From a bacterium (GTDB taxonomy: Bacteria > Planctomycetota > J058 > JAJDCP01), in the NCBI GenBank assembly GCA_030428695.1, contig JAUIEM010000429.1, forward strand, positions 1 to 7,986: a stretch of DNA of 7,986 bases. Reading direction: 5' to 3'. The notes beneath the pieces are model-generated. The model worked only from the letters and a program-made list of their open reading frames with translations. It had not been told where the DNA came from and ran no database searches. The translations under genes were made by a program, and so were the position numbers. Below are positions 1 through 6,390 of this stretch, in pieces. Positions within the stretch are counted from its first letter, which is position 1; each line of letters starts with the position of its first letter.

Positions 1-310
1 CCACGCGGTCGGCCAGGATGGAGCTGTTGCCGACCGCGATGTTCGCGAACGGGCCGGCGTGCACCAGGCAGGCCGTTCCCTCGATCGTCTGCATCAGCGT
101 GGGCATTGCCGCGTCCTTCATGATCGCGGCCATGGCGCCGGCGGCGCCGATCTGCTCGGCGGTGACCGGGTTCCCGCTCTTGTCCGGACCGACGATGATC
201 CGGCCCATGCGCTCGCGCAGGTCCTGGAACGAGTTCGACAGCGCGAGGCACGCCATCACCTCGGACGCGGCTGTGATGTCGAACCCGGTGCGGCGCGGGA
301 AGCCCTCGCG
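1..310 (-). pseudogene. fhs: Formate-tetrahydrofolate ligase fragment, 5'-truncated, runs off left edge
   Basis: Reading leftward from 310 gives 103 codons that match the central part of formate-tetrahydrofolate ligase, the ATP-dependent enzyme that makes 10-formyl-tetrahydrofolate in one-carbon metabolism. Recognisable blocks are [12 protein letters not shown] near the start, then [18 protein letters not shown], and HAGPFANVAVGNSS with ILADR at the window edge. Family members are about 550-580 residues long and GFDIT lies near residue 190-210, so the N-terminal third with the phosphate-binding loop is missing. The frame is closed by an in-frame TGA (311-313) immediately before the first homologous codons, and beyond it lie a terminator and non-coding DNA, so no start codon is available upstream. 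Homology begins exactly at the break, which suggests a rearranged pseudogene or an assembly junction rather than a wrong start. The family call is secure; the pseudogene call depends on the junction being real and on what lies beyond position 1. Confidence 0.8.
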
Positions 311-328
311 TCAGGCCGCTCGGAATAG
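296..328. repeat. Imperfect direct repeat, copy A, at the fhs breakpoint
   Basis: This stretch shares CGGGAAGCC, then a diverged 6-7 base linker, then CAGGCCGCTC, then AATAG (with two extra bases before it), with 450-479. The similarity runs on to GCCGCC if an AAAAA insertion is allowed here. Copy A contains the point where fhs homology starts. Confidence 0.5.
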
Positions 329-354
329 AAAAAGCCGCCCCGGGGGAGGGCGGC
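329..354 (-). terminator. Intrinsic terminator of the ruvB-spoIID unit
   Basis: On the minus strand the sequence reads GCCGCCC, a 7-base loop, GGGCGGC, then TTTTT. This is a 7-pair GC stem followed directly by a T-tract, the classical Rho-independent layout. It lies about 120 bases after the spoIID stop codon in the direction of transcription and before the fhs fragment. On the plus strand no T-run follows the stem, so it should work in one direction only. Confidence 0.75.
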
Positions 355-386
355 GCAAGGGGAACTGTGTGGGTGCTCTTGTTTTA

Positions 387-402
387 GCAGACAACCGTCT
401 GC
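387..402. promoter_or_regulatory. 16-base dyad GCAGAC-N4-GTCTGC, copy 1
   Basis: A perfect 6-base dyad with a 4-base centre (AACC). The same two half-sites with the same spacing recur at 5990-6005. A further GTCTGC half-site lies nearby at 426-431. Its role is unknown; it could be a protein-binding site or a small RNA hairpin in the 3' untranslated region of spoIID. Confidence 0.35.
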
Positions 403-440
403 CCGCAACCACAAACTGACTTTTTGTCTGCTTTTTCTTC

Positions 441-462
441 GGGCGGCTCCGGGAAGCCGCCC
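441..462. repeat. 8-pair hairpin just after the spoIID stop
   Basis: GGGCGGCT and AGCCGCCC flank a 6-base loop. In the spoIID direction it begins about 10 bases after the stop codon. It is followed by an A-rich rather than T-rich stretch on that strand, so it is not a typical intrinsic terminator. It may protect the mRNA 3' end or act together with the better terminator at 329-354. Confidence 0.45.
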
Positions 463-479
463 CGCAGGCCGCTCAATAG
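450..479. repeat. Imperfect direct repeat, copy B, at the spoIID 3' end
   Basis: Partner of 296-328. It shares CGGGAAGCC, CAGGCCGCTC and AATAG in the same order and orientation, offset by about 154 bases. It includes the spoIID stop codon and one arm of the adjoining hairpin, so this copy looks like the original and the other like a partial duplicate. Confidence 0.5.
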
Positions 480-1684
480 GCCGCCGCGATCTGGCACCCC
501 GGGTAGAAGTGGGCGAGGATCTGCTCGGCCTTGTAGTCCCGCTTGGCCAGTCCGTACGCCCCGTACTGGCACATCCCGACGTTGTGCCCGAAGCCGACGC
601 CCTCGAACACGACGGCGCCGTCGCGCAGCTCGACGGTGTAGGCGGGGCCCTTCAGGCTCGAGAAGATCTGCCGGCGGAAGACGTAGGGCTCGAACTCGAC
701 GATGCCGAGGCTGCCCTTGAGCTTGAGCACCCGGTGCACGTTGCTGCCGCCGATCGGGTTCTCGACCCAGGCCGCCTGGACGACCGGTCCGAGGTCCTTG
801 CCCTTGGCGCGCAGCTTGGCGGCGAGCTCGGCCGCGTCGATGCTGTAGGTCCACGGCTTGAAGTACTTCGAGTCGCTGCAGAAGCCGCAGCGCGTCCCCG
901 ACAGGACGGTGCTCGGGGTCTCGTCGAAGATCACCTCCGCCGGCACGGTCTCGCCGCCGCAGGTCGAGTGGAAGTAGCTGCAGAACAGCTCCCCCTGGTC
1001 GGTGACGAGCAGGCCGCTGGTCGAGGCGACGATGCGCCGGGCCTTGTCGGTCTCCGCCTCGACCCCCTTGTAGACCTGGGAGCGGGTGTCGGCGTAGACG
1101 TCGTAGTCGCGGTCGGTGCGCCGGGAGAGGTTGTAGATCGCGTAGCTGCGCGCCGCGATCGCCTGGGCCCGCAAGGCCTCGTCGGGCCACGACAGCGGCA
1201 TTTCCGCGCCGATCACCCCGCACAGGTAGGACTCGAGGTCGACGAGGTTGACGACGTCGAAGCCCTCGTCCTTCTTGACGAACAGGAAGCGCCCGCGGTA
1301 CGAGCGCCCGTTGAAGGCGATCGTCTGGCCCTCGCTCGGCACCAGCAGCGAGGCGTCGAAGCCGACCCCGAGCTCGCCGAAGCTGAAGCCGTAGCGGCTG
1401 CGCGCCTTGAGCACGCGCTCCCCGAACATCTTGCCCTGGGCGGGGGTCTCTTCGGGGTCGTGGGCGTCGACGATCTTGAACGGGCCGTGCAGGCCGATCG
1501 AGGCCTCGCGGATGTTCTTCGCGAGCAGCACCCGCATCGTCGGAGCCTTCTCGAAGTGGACGATGGTCGGCAGCTCGCGCTCGGGGATCAGGCAGGAGAA
1601 CAGCGTCAGGGCGAGCAGGGAGCCGAGGGGAACGAGCAGGATCCGGCGCCACCAGCCGGAGAGGAACGTGCGGATGGGCTTCAT
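473..1684 (-). CDS. SpoIID/LytB-domain peptidoglycan lytic transglycosylase, probable lipoprotein
   Basis: This 403-residue protein belongs to the SpoIID/LytB family, whose Bacillus and Clostridium members cut peptidoglycan glycan strands during spore engulfment. In diderms such proteins are generally cell-wall remodelling enzymes. Residues 15-30 are hydrophobic and end in LFSC, so Cys31 may be lipidated; Phe at -2 makes the lipobox imperfect. The family core is clear: LESYLCGVIGAEMP (150-163) with the expected catalytic Glu161, then WPDEALRAQAIAARSYA, QVYKGV (203-208), YFHSTCGG (237-244) and GFGHNVGMCQYGAYG (364-378). His239, Cys242 and the CGFC pair (266, 269) could bind a metal, as the zinc site of clostridial SpoIID does; this is inference. 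The start is set by GGAGG four bases before the ATG. The gene starts 17 bases after the ruvB stop, so the two are probably cotranscribed. No sporulation genes are visible, so a sporulation role should not be assumed. Confidence 0.9.
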   Translation of the reverse strand: MKPIRTFLSGWWRRILLVPLGSLLALTLFSCLIPERELPTIVHFEKAPTMRVLLAKNIREASIGLHGPFKIVDAHDPEETPAQGKMFGERVLKARSRYGFSFGELGVGFDASLLVPSEGQTIAFNGRSYRGRFLFVKKDEGFDVVNLVDLESYLCGVIGAEMPLSWPDEALRAQAIAARSYAIYNLSRRTDRDYDVYADTRSQVYKGVEAETDKARRIVASTSGLLVTDQGELFCSYFHSTCGGETVPAEVIFDETPSTVLSGTRCGFCSDSKYFKPWTYSIDAAELAAKLRAKGKDLGPVVQAAWVENPIGGSNVHRVLKLKGSLGIVEFEPYVFRRQIFSSLKGPAYTVELRDGAVVFEGVGFGHNVGMCQYGAYGLAKRDYKAEQILAHFYPGCQIAAAY

Positions 1685-1701
1685 GGCGCCTCCGTGTGGG
1701 G

Positions 1702-2712
1702 TCAGAACAACCGTGTCTGCACGCCTTGGGAGGATTCCCCCAGGTGTTCGTAGGCGCGGGGCTCCGCACAGCGCCCGCGGGGGGTCTTGCGCAGGAAGCC
1801 CTGTTGGATCAGGAAGGGTTCGTACACATCCTCGATCGTGTCGTCCTCTTCGCCGACGGCGACCGCGAGGGTCTTCAGGCCGATCGGGCCGCCGCGGTGG
1901 CGGATGAGGTAGCGCAGGATGCGCCGGTCCATGTCCTCGAGGCCGGCGTGGTCGACCCCGAGCATGCGCAGGCCCTCGTCGACCGACTCCGCGTCGATCG
2001 CCTGCTTCCCGCGCACCTGGGCGACATCGCGGATGCGCTTGAGGAAGCGGTTCGCGACCCGCGGCGTGCCGCGGCTGCGGCGGGCGAGCTCGAGCGCGGC
2101 TTCCTCATCGATCGGCGTGCCGAGCAGGCGCGACGAGCGCAACAGGATGGTCTGCAGCTGCTCGGGCGGGTACAGGCAGACCCGCTCGAGCACCCCGAAG
2201 CGCGCCCGGAACGGCGCCGTCAGCAGCCCCTCGCGGGTGGTCGCGCCGATCAGCGTGAAGCGCGGCAGGTCGATCTTGACGCTGCGCGCCCGCGGGCCCT
2301 GGTCGATCAGGATGTCGATCGCGAAGTCTTCCATCGCCTGATAGAGGTACTCCTCGACGACCGAGCTCAGGCGGTGGATCTCGTCGATGAACAGCACGTC
2401 GCCCCGGCCGAGGTTGGTCAGGATGCCGGCGAGGTCGCCCGGCTTCTCGAGCACCGGCCCGGAGGTCGACGTCAGCTCGGCGCCCATCGCCCGGGCGATC
2501 AGGTGGGCGAGGGTGGTCTTGCCGAGGCCGGGCAGGCCGGACAGGAGGATGTGGTCGAGCACGTCACCCCGCTCCAGGGCGGCACGGATGTAGATCTTCA
2601 GGTTCTCGACGACCCGGGTCTGGCCGGGGAAGTCCTCGAAGGTCTGCGGGCGCAGCGAGGATTCGTACTTGCGGTCGTCCGGGGAGGCATCGAACACGCG
2701 CTCCGTCGCCAT
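1702..2712 (-). CDS. ruvB: Holliday junction branch-migration ATPase RuvB
   Basis: RuvB forms hexameric rings that, guided by RuvA, pump DNA through Holliday junctions during recombinational repair in the cytoplasm. The 336-residue length is normal for the family. Visible signatures are the N-terminal LRPQTFEDFPGQ (20-31), Walker A GLPGLGKT (59-66), Walker B VLFIDEIH (106-113), sensor 1 LIGATTR (154-160), the arginine-finger segment LTAPFRARFGV (164-174), sensor 2 RGTPRVANR (214-222), and the C-terminal winged-helix domain ending in PRGRCAEPRAYEHL. The ATG at 2710-2712 was chosen because RuvB homology begins only a few residues later and a purine-rich GGAG lies about ten bases upstream. The frame stays open far beyond it only because it runs antisense to GC-rich katG. 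ruvA and ruvC are not adjacent: upstream is the divergent katG. SpoIID-type genes beside ruvB are known from other phyla, so the pairing is probably ancestral. Confidence 0.97.
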   Translation of the reverse strand: MATERVFDASPDDRKYESSLRPQTFEDFPGQTRVVENLKIYIRAALERGDVLDHILLSGLPGLGKTTLAHLIARAMGAELTSTSGPVLEKPGDLAGILTNLGRGDVLFIDEIHRLSSVVEEYLYQAMEDFAIDILIDQGPRARSVKIDLPRFTLIGATTREGLLTAPFRARFGVLERVCLYPPEQLQTILLRSSRLLGTPIDEEAALELARRSRGTPRVANRFLKRIRDVAQVRGKQAIDAESVDEGLRMLGVDHAGLEDMDRRILRYLIRHRGGPIGLKTLAVAVGEEDDTIEDVYEPFLIQQGFLRKTPRGRCAEPRAYEHLGESSQGVQTRLF

Positions 2713-3012
2713 CTCGCTCACTCTCCGCTGCGGGGTTGTACAAGCATGCGAGCTGTGGGCTGCCGGATGCAAACCAAAATTCCCTCGGGCGCGTGCCTCT
2801 TCCTCTGTTCTTCGGTCGTCGAGGCGGCCGGCTGCAACGCGAGCCGATGCGCGATGGTCCGCGGCCCGGTCATTAGTCCGTGTTATCAGGGGAATCACAA
2901 CAAAGCACTTCCCTGAACTAGACAAAAGCGTAACGTGGAAGGGAACACGCCGCTGACGAGGAGAACACGCCACCGGCGCGCGTATCAAGAGGAAGCAAGA
3001 GGAGAGATGATC
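2713..3012. promoter_or_regulatory. Divergent ruvB/katG intergenic region with a dyad and a phased direct repeat
   Basis: No gene is visible in these 300 bases, which must hold the promoters of both ruvB and katG. The part nearest katG (about 2886-2935) is richer in A and T than the surroundings. It contains a dyad, TCAGGGGAA (2886-2894) and TTCCCTGA (2909-2916), which differs by one inserted G. Further down, GAACACGCC occurs twice, at 2943-2951 and 2963-2971, exactly 20 bases apart and so on the same helix face. TTGTACAA (2736-2743) lies 24 bases upstream of ruvB. I find no convincing -35/-10 pair and no recognisable LexA, Fur/PerR or OxyR site, so promoter positions are not called. Confidence 0.4.
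3000..3004 (+). promoter_or_regulatory. Ribosome binding site that decides the katG start
   Basis: AGGAG lies eight bases before the ATG at 3013, an ideal distance. It is only two bases before the ATG at 3007, and the in-frame GTG at 2935 has no comparable site. This fixes the N-terminus so that the protein begins directly with its signal peptide. Confidence 0.7.
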
Positions 3013-5322
3013 ATGCGTAGTAGTGGAATGTTCGGGAGGCTCACCACGCTGGGCCTGGCGCTGGGGCTCGTGCTCCTGCCGCTCGGCTGCGGCGACAGCG
3101 CCGAGACGCCGCCGCCGGCGGACAACCAGGGATCGTCGAGCGACACGCCGGATGCGCCGCTCGCGGCTCGCCATGACAGCGATGGCGACGAGCCCTACAC
3201 GATCGACGACTGGTGGCCGAACCGCCTCGACCTGCGAGTGCTCAAGCAGAACGCCCCGAAAGGCGACCCGATCGATGCCGACTTCGACTACGCCGCCGCG
3301 TTCAACAGCCTCGACCTCCCGACCGTCAAGCAGGACGTCGAGCAGTGCCTGACCACCTCGCAGGACTGGTGGCCGGCCGACTGGGGCCACTACGGCGGGC
3401 TGATGATCCGGCTCGCCTGGCACAGCGCCGGCACCTACCGCGTCACCGATGGCCGCGGCGGCTCCCGCTCCGGGACGATCCGCTTCGCCCCGCTGAACAG
3501 CTGGCCGGACAACGCCAACCTCGACAAGGCCCGGCGCATCCTGTGGCCGGTCAAGAAGAAGTACGGCCGCAACCTGTCCTGGGCCGACCTGATGGTGCTC
3601 GCCGGCAACGTCGCCTTCGAGTCGATGGGCTTCGAGACCTTCGGCTTCGGCGGCGGACGCACCGACGTCTACGAGCCGACCGACATCAACTGGGGACCGG
3701 AGACCGAGTGGCTGGCCGACGCGCGCTTCGGCGACGACGGCAAGACCCTCGACGAGATGCTCGGCGCCTCGCAGATGGGCCTCATCTACGTCAACCCCGA
3801 GGGCCCGGGCGGCAACCCCGACCCGCTCCTGGCCGCCCACCACATCCGGGTCACCTTCGCCCGCATGGGCATGAACGATGAGGAGACCGTCGCGCTGATC
3901 GCTGGCGGCCACACCCTCGGCAAGACCCACGGCGCCGCGAAGACCAGCCACGTCGGCCCCGAGCCCGAAGCCGCCCCGCTCGAGGAGCAGGGCCTGGGCT
4001 GGAGCAACAGCCACGGCACCGGCCGCGGCAAGGACACGATCACCAGCGGCCTCGAAGGCGCCTGGACCTATACCCCGATCGAGTGGTCGCACGGCTACTT
4101 CGAGAACCTGTTCAAGTACGAGTGGGAGCTGACCAAGAGCCCCGCCGGCGCCAAGCAGTGGACCCCGAAGGACGCCCCCGCGACCGTGCCGGACGCCCAC
4201 GATCCCGCCCTGTCCCACAAGCCGATGATGCTGACCACCGACCTCTCGCTGAAGTTCGACCCGATCTACAAGGAGATCTCCAAGCGCTTCTACGAGAACC
4301 CCGAGGAGTTCAACCTCGCCTTCGCCAAGGCCTGGTACAAGCTGACCCACCGCGACATGGGCCCCCACGTGCGGCTGCTCGGCCCGGAGGTTCCCGCAGC
4401 GCAGATCTGGCAGGACCCGGTTCCGGCCGTCGACCACGAGCTCGTCGGCGCTGCCCACATCGCCGAGCTCAAGTCGATGATCCTCGGCTCCGGCCTGACC
4501 GTTCCCCAGCTGGTCCGCACCGCCTGGGCCGCCGCCTCGACCTACCGTGACACCGACCTGCGCGGCGGGGCGAACGGCGCCCGCATCCGGCTCGCTCCCC
4601 AGAAGGACTGGGCGATCAACCGCCCGGCCGAGCTCGCGACGGTGCTGACGGCGCTCGAGAAGATCCAGACCGACTTCAACAGCGCGCAGCCCGGCAACGT
4701 CCGCATCTCCCTCGCCGACCTGATCGTGCTCGGCGGCGCCGCCGCGATCGAGAAGGCGGCGGCGGACGGCGGCCACGCGGTCAGCGTGCCGTTCACCCCG
4801 GGCCGCACCGACGCGACCGCGGAGATGACCGAAGCCTCGAACTTCGACGCCCTCGAGCCGCGCGCCGACGGCTTCCGCAACTACTACGCCGACGGCAACG
4901 AGCGGACGCCGGCCGAGCTGCTGGTCGACAAGGCCGACCTGCTCGACCTGACCGCCCCGGAGATGACGGTGCTGTTCGGGGGCATGCGCGCCCTCGACGC
5001 GAACTGGGACGGTTCGAAGCACGGCGTCTTCACCGACCGGCCCGGGACGCTGAGCAACGACTACTTCACCAACCTGCTCGAGATGCGGGTGGAGTGGAAC
5101 AAGACCGGCGACAACATGTACGAAGGCACGGACCGCGTCAGCGGGGAGACGGTCTACACCGGCACCGACGTCGACCTGGTCTTCGGCTCGAACTCGCAGC
5201 TCCGCGCGATCTCCGAGGTGTACGCCTCCGACGACGCCGCGCAGAAGTTCGTCGACGACTTCGTCGCCGCCTGGCACAAGGTGATGATGCTCGACCGCTT
5301 CGACCTCGACACGCACCGGTAG
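3013..5322 (+). CDS. katG: Catalase-peroxidase KatG with N-terminal export/lipoprotein signal
   Basis: This 769-residue bifunctional haem enzyme breaks down hydrogen peroxide (catalase) and oxidises electron donors (peroxidase). The catalytic N-terminal domain has the distal RLAWH motif (Arg133, Trp136, His137), Tyr259 in LIYVNPEGP, Met285 in [10 protein letters not shown], and proximal His300 in [10 protein letters not shown]. Trp351 and Asp410 complete the proximal triad, and Arg447 matches the mobile arginine. Trp136, Tyr259 and Met285 are the three residues of the Met-Tyr-Trp adduct needed for catalase activity. Ser345 corresponds to Ser315 of the mycobacterial enzyme. The haem-less C-terminal domain (about 470-769) is complete. 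Ahead of the enzyme lies a 26-residue hydrophobic signal ending in LPLGC, followed by an acidic Pro/Ser-rich linker to about residue 62. Cys26 may be lipidated, although Pro at -3 departs from the lipobox consensus; ordinary Sec cleavage is the alternative. There is no twin-arginine motif. The location is therefore probably periplasmic. The gene is divergent from ruvB, with its own terminator. Confidence 0.97.
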   Translation: MRSSGMFGRLTTLGLALGLVLLPLGCGDSAETPPPADNQGSSSDTPDAPLAARHDSDGDEPYTIDDWWPNRLDLRVLKQNAPKGDPIDADFDYAAAFNSLDLPTVKQDVEQCLTTSQDWWPADWGHYGGLMIRLAWHSAGTYRVTDGRGGSRSGTIRFAPLNSWPDNANLDKARRILWPVKKKYGRNLSWADLMVLAGNVAFESMGFETFGFGGGRTDVYEPTDINWGPETEWLADARFGDDGKTLDEMLGASQMGLIYVNPEGPGGNPDPLLAAHHIRVTFARMGMNDEETVALIAGGHTLGKTHGAAKTSHVGPEPEAAPLEEQGLGWSNSHGTGRGKDTITSGLEGAWTYTPIEWSHGYFENLFKYEWELTKSPAGAKQWTPKDAPATVPDAHDPALSHKPMMLTTDLSLKFDPIYKEISKRFYENPEEFNLAFAKAWYKLTHRDMGPHVRLLGPEVPAAQIWQDPVPAVDHELVGAAHIAELKSMILGSGLTVPQLVRTAWAAASTYRDTDLRGGANGARIRLAPQKDWAINRPAELATVLTALEKIQTDFNSAQPGNVRISLADLIVLGGAAAIEKAAADGGHAVSVPFTPGRTDATAEMTEASNFDALEPRADGFRNYYADGNERTPAELLVDKADLLDLTAPEMTVLFGGMRALDANWDGSKHGVFTDRPGTLSNDYFTNLLEMRVEWNKTGDNMYEGTDRVSGETVYTGTDVDLVFGSNSQLRAISEVYASDDAAQKFVDDFVAAWHKVMMLDRFDLDTHR

Positions 5323-5352
5323 GTGCGCGTCGGTAGCGTTCTGTCTTGATGG

Positions 5353-5382
5353 AGGCCTCCCGCGATCGGGGGGCCTTCTTTT
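5353..5382 (+). terminator. Intrinsic terminator of katG
   Basis: AGGCCTCCC and GGGGGGCCT form a 9-pair stem (one G-T wobble) around a 6-base loop, followed by TCTTTT. It starts 30 bases after the katG stop codon, which indicates a single-gene transcript. Confidence 0.8.
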
Positions 5383-5384
5383 AG

Positions 5385-5546
5385 TGACCTCCGTATAAGT
5401 TCTCCTGGTCCGGCGGGCGGGGGTGAACCCGCTCCTACAGGGCCATCGAGAATTGTCTGACAGCATGTAGGGGAGGGGTTCACCCCCTCCCGTCGCTCGT
5501 TCGCGAACCGACCCTGCTTCATGGGTCAGGACTTATGTGGAGGTCA
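5385..5546. mobile_element. MITE-like palindromic element, about 162 bases
   Basis: The left end reads TGACCTCCGTATAAGT (5385-5400). The right end is its near-perfect inverted copy ACTTATGTGGAGGTCA (5531-5546), with only the two central bases of the motif changed. If the tips are GACCTCC and GGAGGTC, both are flanked by AGT (5383-5385 and 5546-5548), a possible 3-base target duplication. The element is non-coding, has a second inverted repeat nested inside, and sits one base after the T-tract of the katG terminator. These are the features of a miniature inverted-repeat element. The family is not identified. Confidence 0.65.
5419..5487. repeat. Nested palindrome with CCTACA / TGTAGG inner ends
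   Basis: GGGGGTGAACCC-GCTCCTACA (5419-5439) pairs with TGTAGGGGAGGGGTTCACCCCC (5466-5487) with one mismatch and a small gap, leaving a 26-base loop. Palindromes starting TGTAGGGG and containing GGGTTCACCC are, from memory, a common dispersed repeat type in several bacterial phyla. It may therefore be an independent repeat that sits inside the TGACCTCC-ended element. The right outer arm is about 30 bases longer than the left, consistent with an insertion. Confidence 0.6.
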
Positions 5547-5549
5547 GTA
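5529..5549. repeat. TGACCTCC-type repeat, inverted copy facing the recombinase
   Basis: Besides closing the 162-base element, this 21-base stretch matches the inverse of 7941-7962 at 17 of 21 positions, with all four differences being transitions. The two copies thus form an imperfect inverted repeat bracketing the small ORF and the recombinase. Confidence 0.5.
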
Positions 5550-6019
5550 CTGTGGCTCTCCGCCGCCGCGTTCGAGCGGGTGGGACCGCTGCCATGAAGC
5601 CGGCAGCGTCGCCAGGAAAGACAGGGACGAACATCCCGCCGCCCCCGAGTCGACCGGCAGCTCGGACGCACACTACAAGGGACGAGGGCCGTGCTTTGTC
5701 GCAGCGTGCCCCGTGCGTGATCGTCGCAGCGCTCGCGGACGCCCTTCCTTGGGCCGGCCTCGCTCTCGGGGACGGTGAAGGCGAATCGATCGCCGGCCCG
5801 TAGTCCTGGCGCGAGGCCCCGCGATGGCCGCTTCCCACGAGTCGCTGCGTACGAGTCCTCCGCCGCTGGTTGGTGCCACGGATGGGTGGCGACTGCGCGA
5901 AACGTGGTGTGCAAATGGTACGGATCTGGGAGATCGGCAACGGCGGCTCGCGGCGGCGTGGTGTGGCATGCGGCGTGCTGAGGCACAGCGCAGACACGCG
6001 TCTGCCTGGAGGACCCGCG
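5550..6019. other. Gene-free stretch between the MITE-like element and the small ORF
   Basis: About 470 bases without a credible gene. Open frames exist on both strands but give Arg/Pro/Ser-rich sequences with no family resemblance and no consistent third-position G/C preference. GTCGCAGCG occurs twice (near 5699 and 5725). A dyad at 5990-6005 lies just ahead of the next ribosome binding site, so the promoter of the small ORF and recombinase probably lies in the right part. This may be decayed sequence. Confidence 0.5.
5990..6005. promoter_or_regulatory. 16-base dyad GCAGAC-N4-GTCTGC, copy 2
   Basis: A perfect dyad with centre ACGC, identical in both half-sites and spacing to 387-402. It ends two bases before the GGAGG ribosome binding site of the small ORF. 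Its position fits an operator overlapping the leader of the small ORF and recombinase, or a hairpin beside the ribosome binding site. The binding protein is unknown. Confidence 0.4.
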
Positions 6020-6310
6020 ATGCCGATGACCCTTGCCCTCTCTCCCGCCCGGTGCCGCCGCCCCTTTCCCATGGGAGGGCGCGGCCGCTATGCTCCCCGC
6101 GCGCGGATCGACGATCACCTGCGCGCCGCCGTGGTCGCGCTCGACGCCGAGCAGCCCTCGGCCGCGGAGTTGCTTCGGCGGGTCGCGCGGGAGATGAAGA
6201 TCCGCTTCTACCCCCGGCTGATTCACCGGGATTTCGTCGCGAGGGCCCGGAGGCCGCTTGAGATCGGGCGCTTCGAGTCTTCGAGCAGCGGAGCCCATGC
6301 AGCGCCATAG
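6020..6310 (+). CDS. Small protein of unknown function upstream of the recombinase
   Basis: I do not recognise this 96-residue protein. It is favoured as real because GGAGG (6008-6012) stands seven bases before its ATG and because third codon positions are strongly G/C from about 6095 to 6270. That segment reads as a helical, charged protein (RIDDHLRAAVVALDAEQPS, then AAELLRRVAREMKI), with a basic region including FYPRLIHRDF after it. The first 20-25 residues and the last 12 (Ser/Ala-rich) look less like coding sequence, so the 3' end may be altered by the inverted repeat that begins at 6213. It ends 66 bases before the proposed recombinase start, or directly abuts the alternative GTG at 6311. 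A DNA-binding or recombination-directionality partner of the recombinase is possible from position and charge only. It could also be a remnant. Confidence 0.45.
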   Translation: MPMTLALSPARCRRPFPMGGRGRYAPRARIDDHLRAAVVALDAEQPSAAELLRRVAREMKIRFYPRLIHRDFVARARRPLEIGRFESSSSGAHAAP

Positions 6311-6390
6311 GTGAGCAGCGCAGAAGGCTCGAAGCGCCCGAGATCTGCGGCATCCGGGTCCGCAGCAGGAATCCCGGTGAATCAGACGGG
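6213..6390. repeat. Long imperfect inverted repeat (arms about 70 bases) spanning the small ORF/recombinase junction
   Basis: The left arm (about 6213-6282) and right arm (about 6324-6390) are inverted copies with a spacer of about 42 bases. Perfect blocks are CTGATTCACCGGGATT (6218-6233 against 6370-6385) and CGGGCGCTTCGAG (6265-6277 against 6328-6340). Between them lies a partly conserved CCCGGA-GCCG block. The left arm is inside the small ORF; the right arm covers the region before and over the recombinase GTG at 6377. In mRNA this would fold into a large hairpin hiding the start codon. In DNA it could be a recombination site. Confidence 0.75.

Noticed and set aside
18..419. Plus-strand frames opposite the fhs fragment
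   Set aside because: The minus strand has unmistakable formate-tetrahydrofolate ligase blocks; the plus translations have none.
441..462. Hairpin after spoIID as the operon terminator
   Set aside because: The following bases are A-rich, not T-rich, in the transcribed direction; 329-354 fits better.
509..1753. Plus-strand open frame opposite spoIID
   Set aside because: Low-complexity antisense translation; the minus strand carries clear SpoIID motifs and a ribosome binding site.
1696..2916. Plus-strand open frame opposite ruvB
   Set aside because: Antisense shadow of ruvB with no recognisable motifs.
2935..3012. Upstream GTG start that would lengthen KatG by 26 residues
   Set aside because: It would place a strongly basic stretch before the signal peptide, has no good ribosome binding site, and the AGGAG at 3000-3004 fits the ATG at 3013.
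2713..5466. Minus-strand open frame of over 900 codons antisense to katG and continuous with ruvB
   Set aside because: It is the GC-rich shadow of katG: the translation is Val/Gly/Arg/Glu-rich with no family features, and RuvB homology begins cleanly at the ATG at 2712.
5385..5546. Integron attC-like site
   Set aside because: The palindrome lacks the RYYYAAC / GTTRRRY core sites at its ends, and the nearby recombinase lacks the integron-specific insert.
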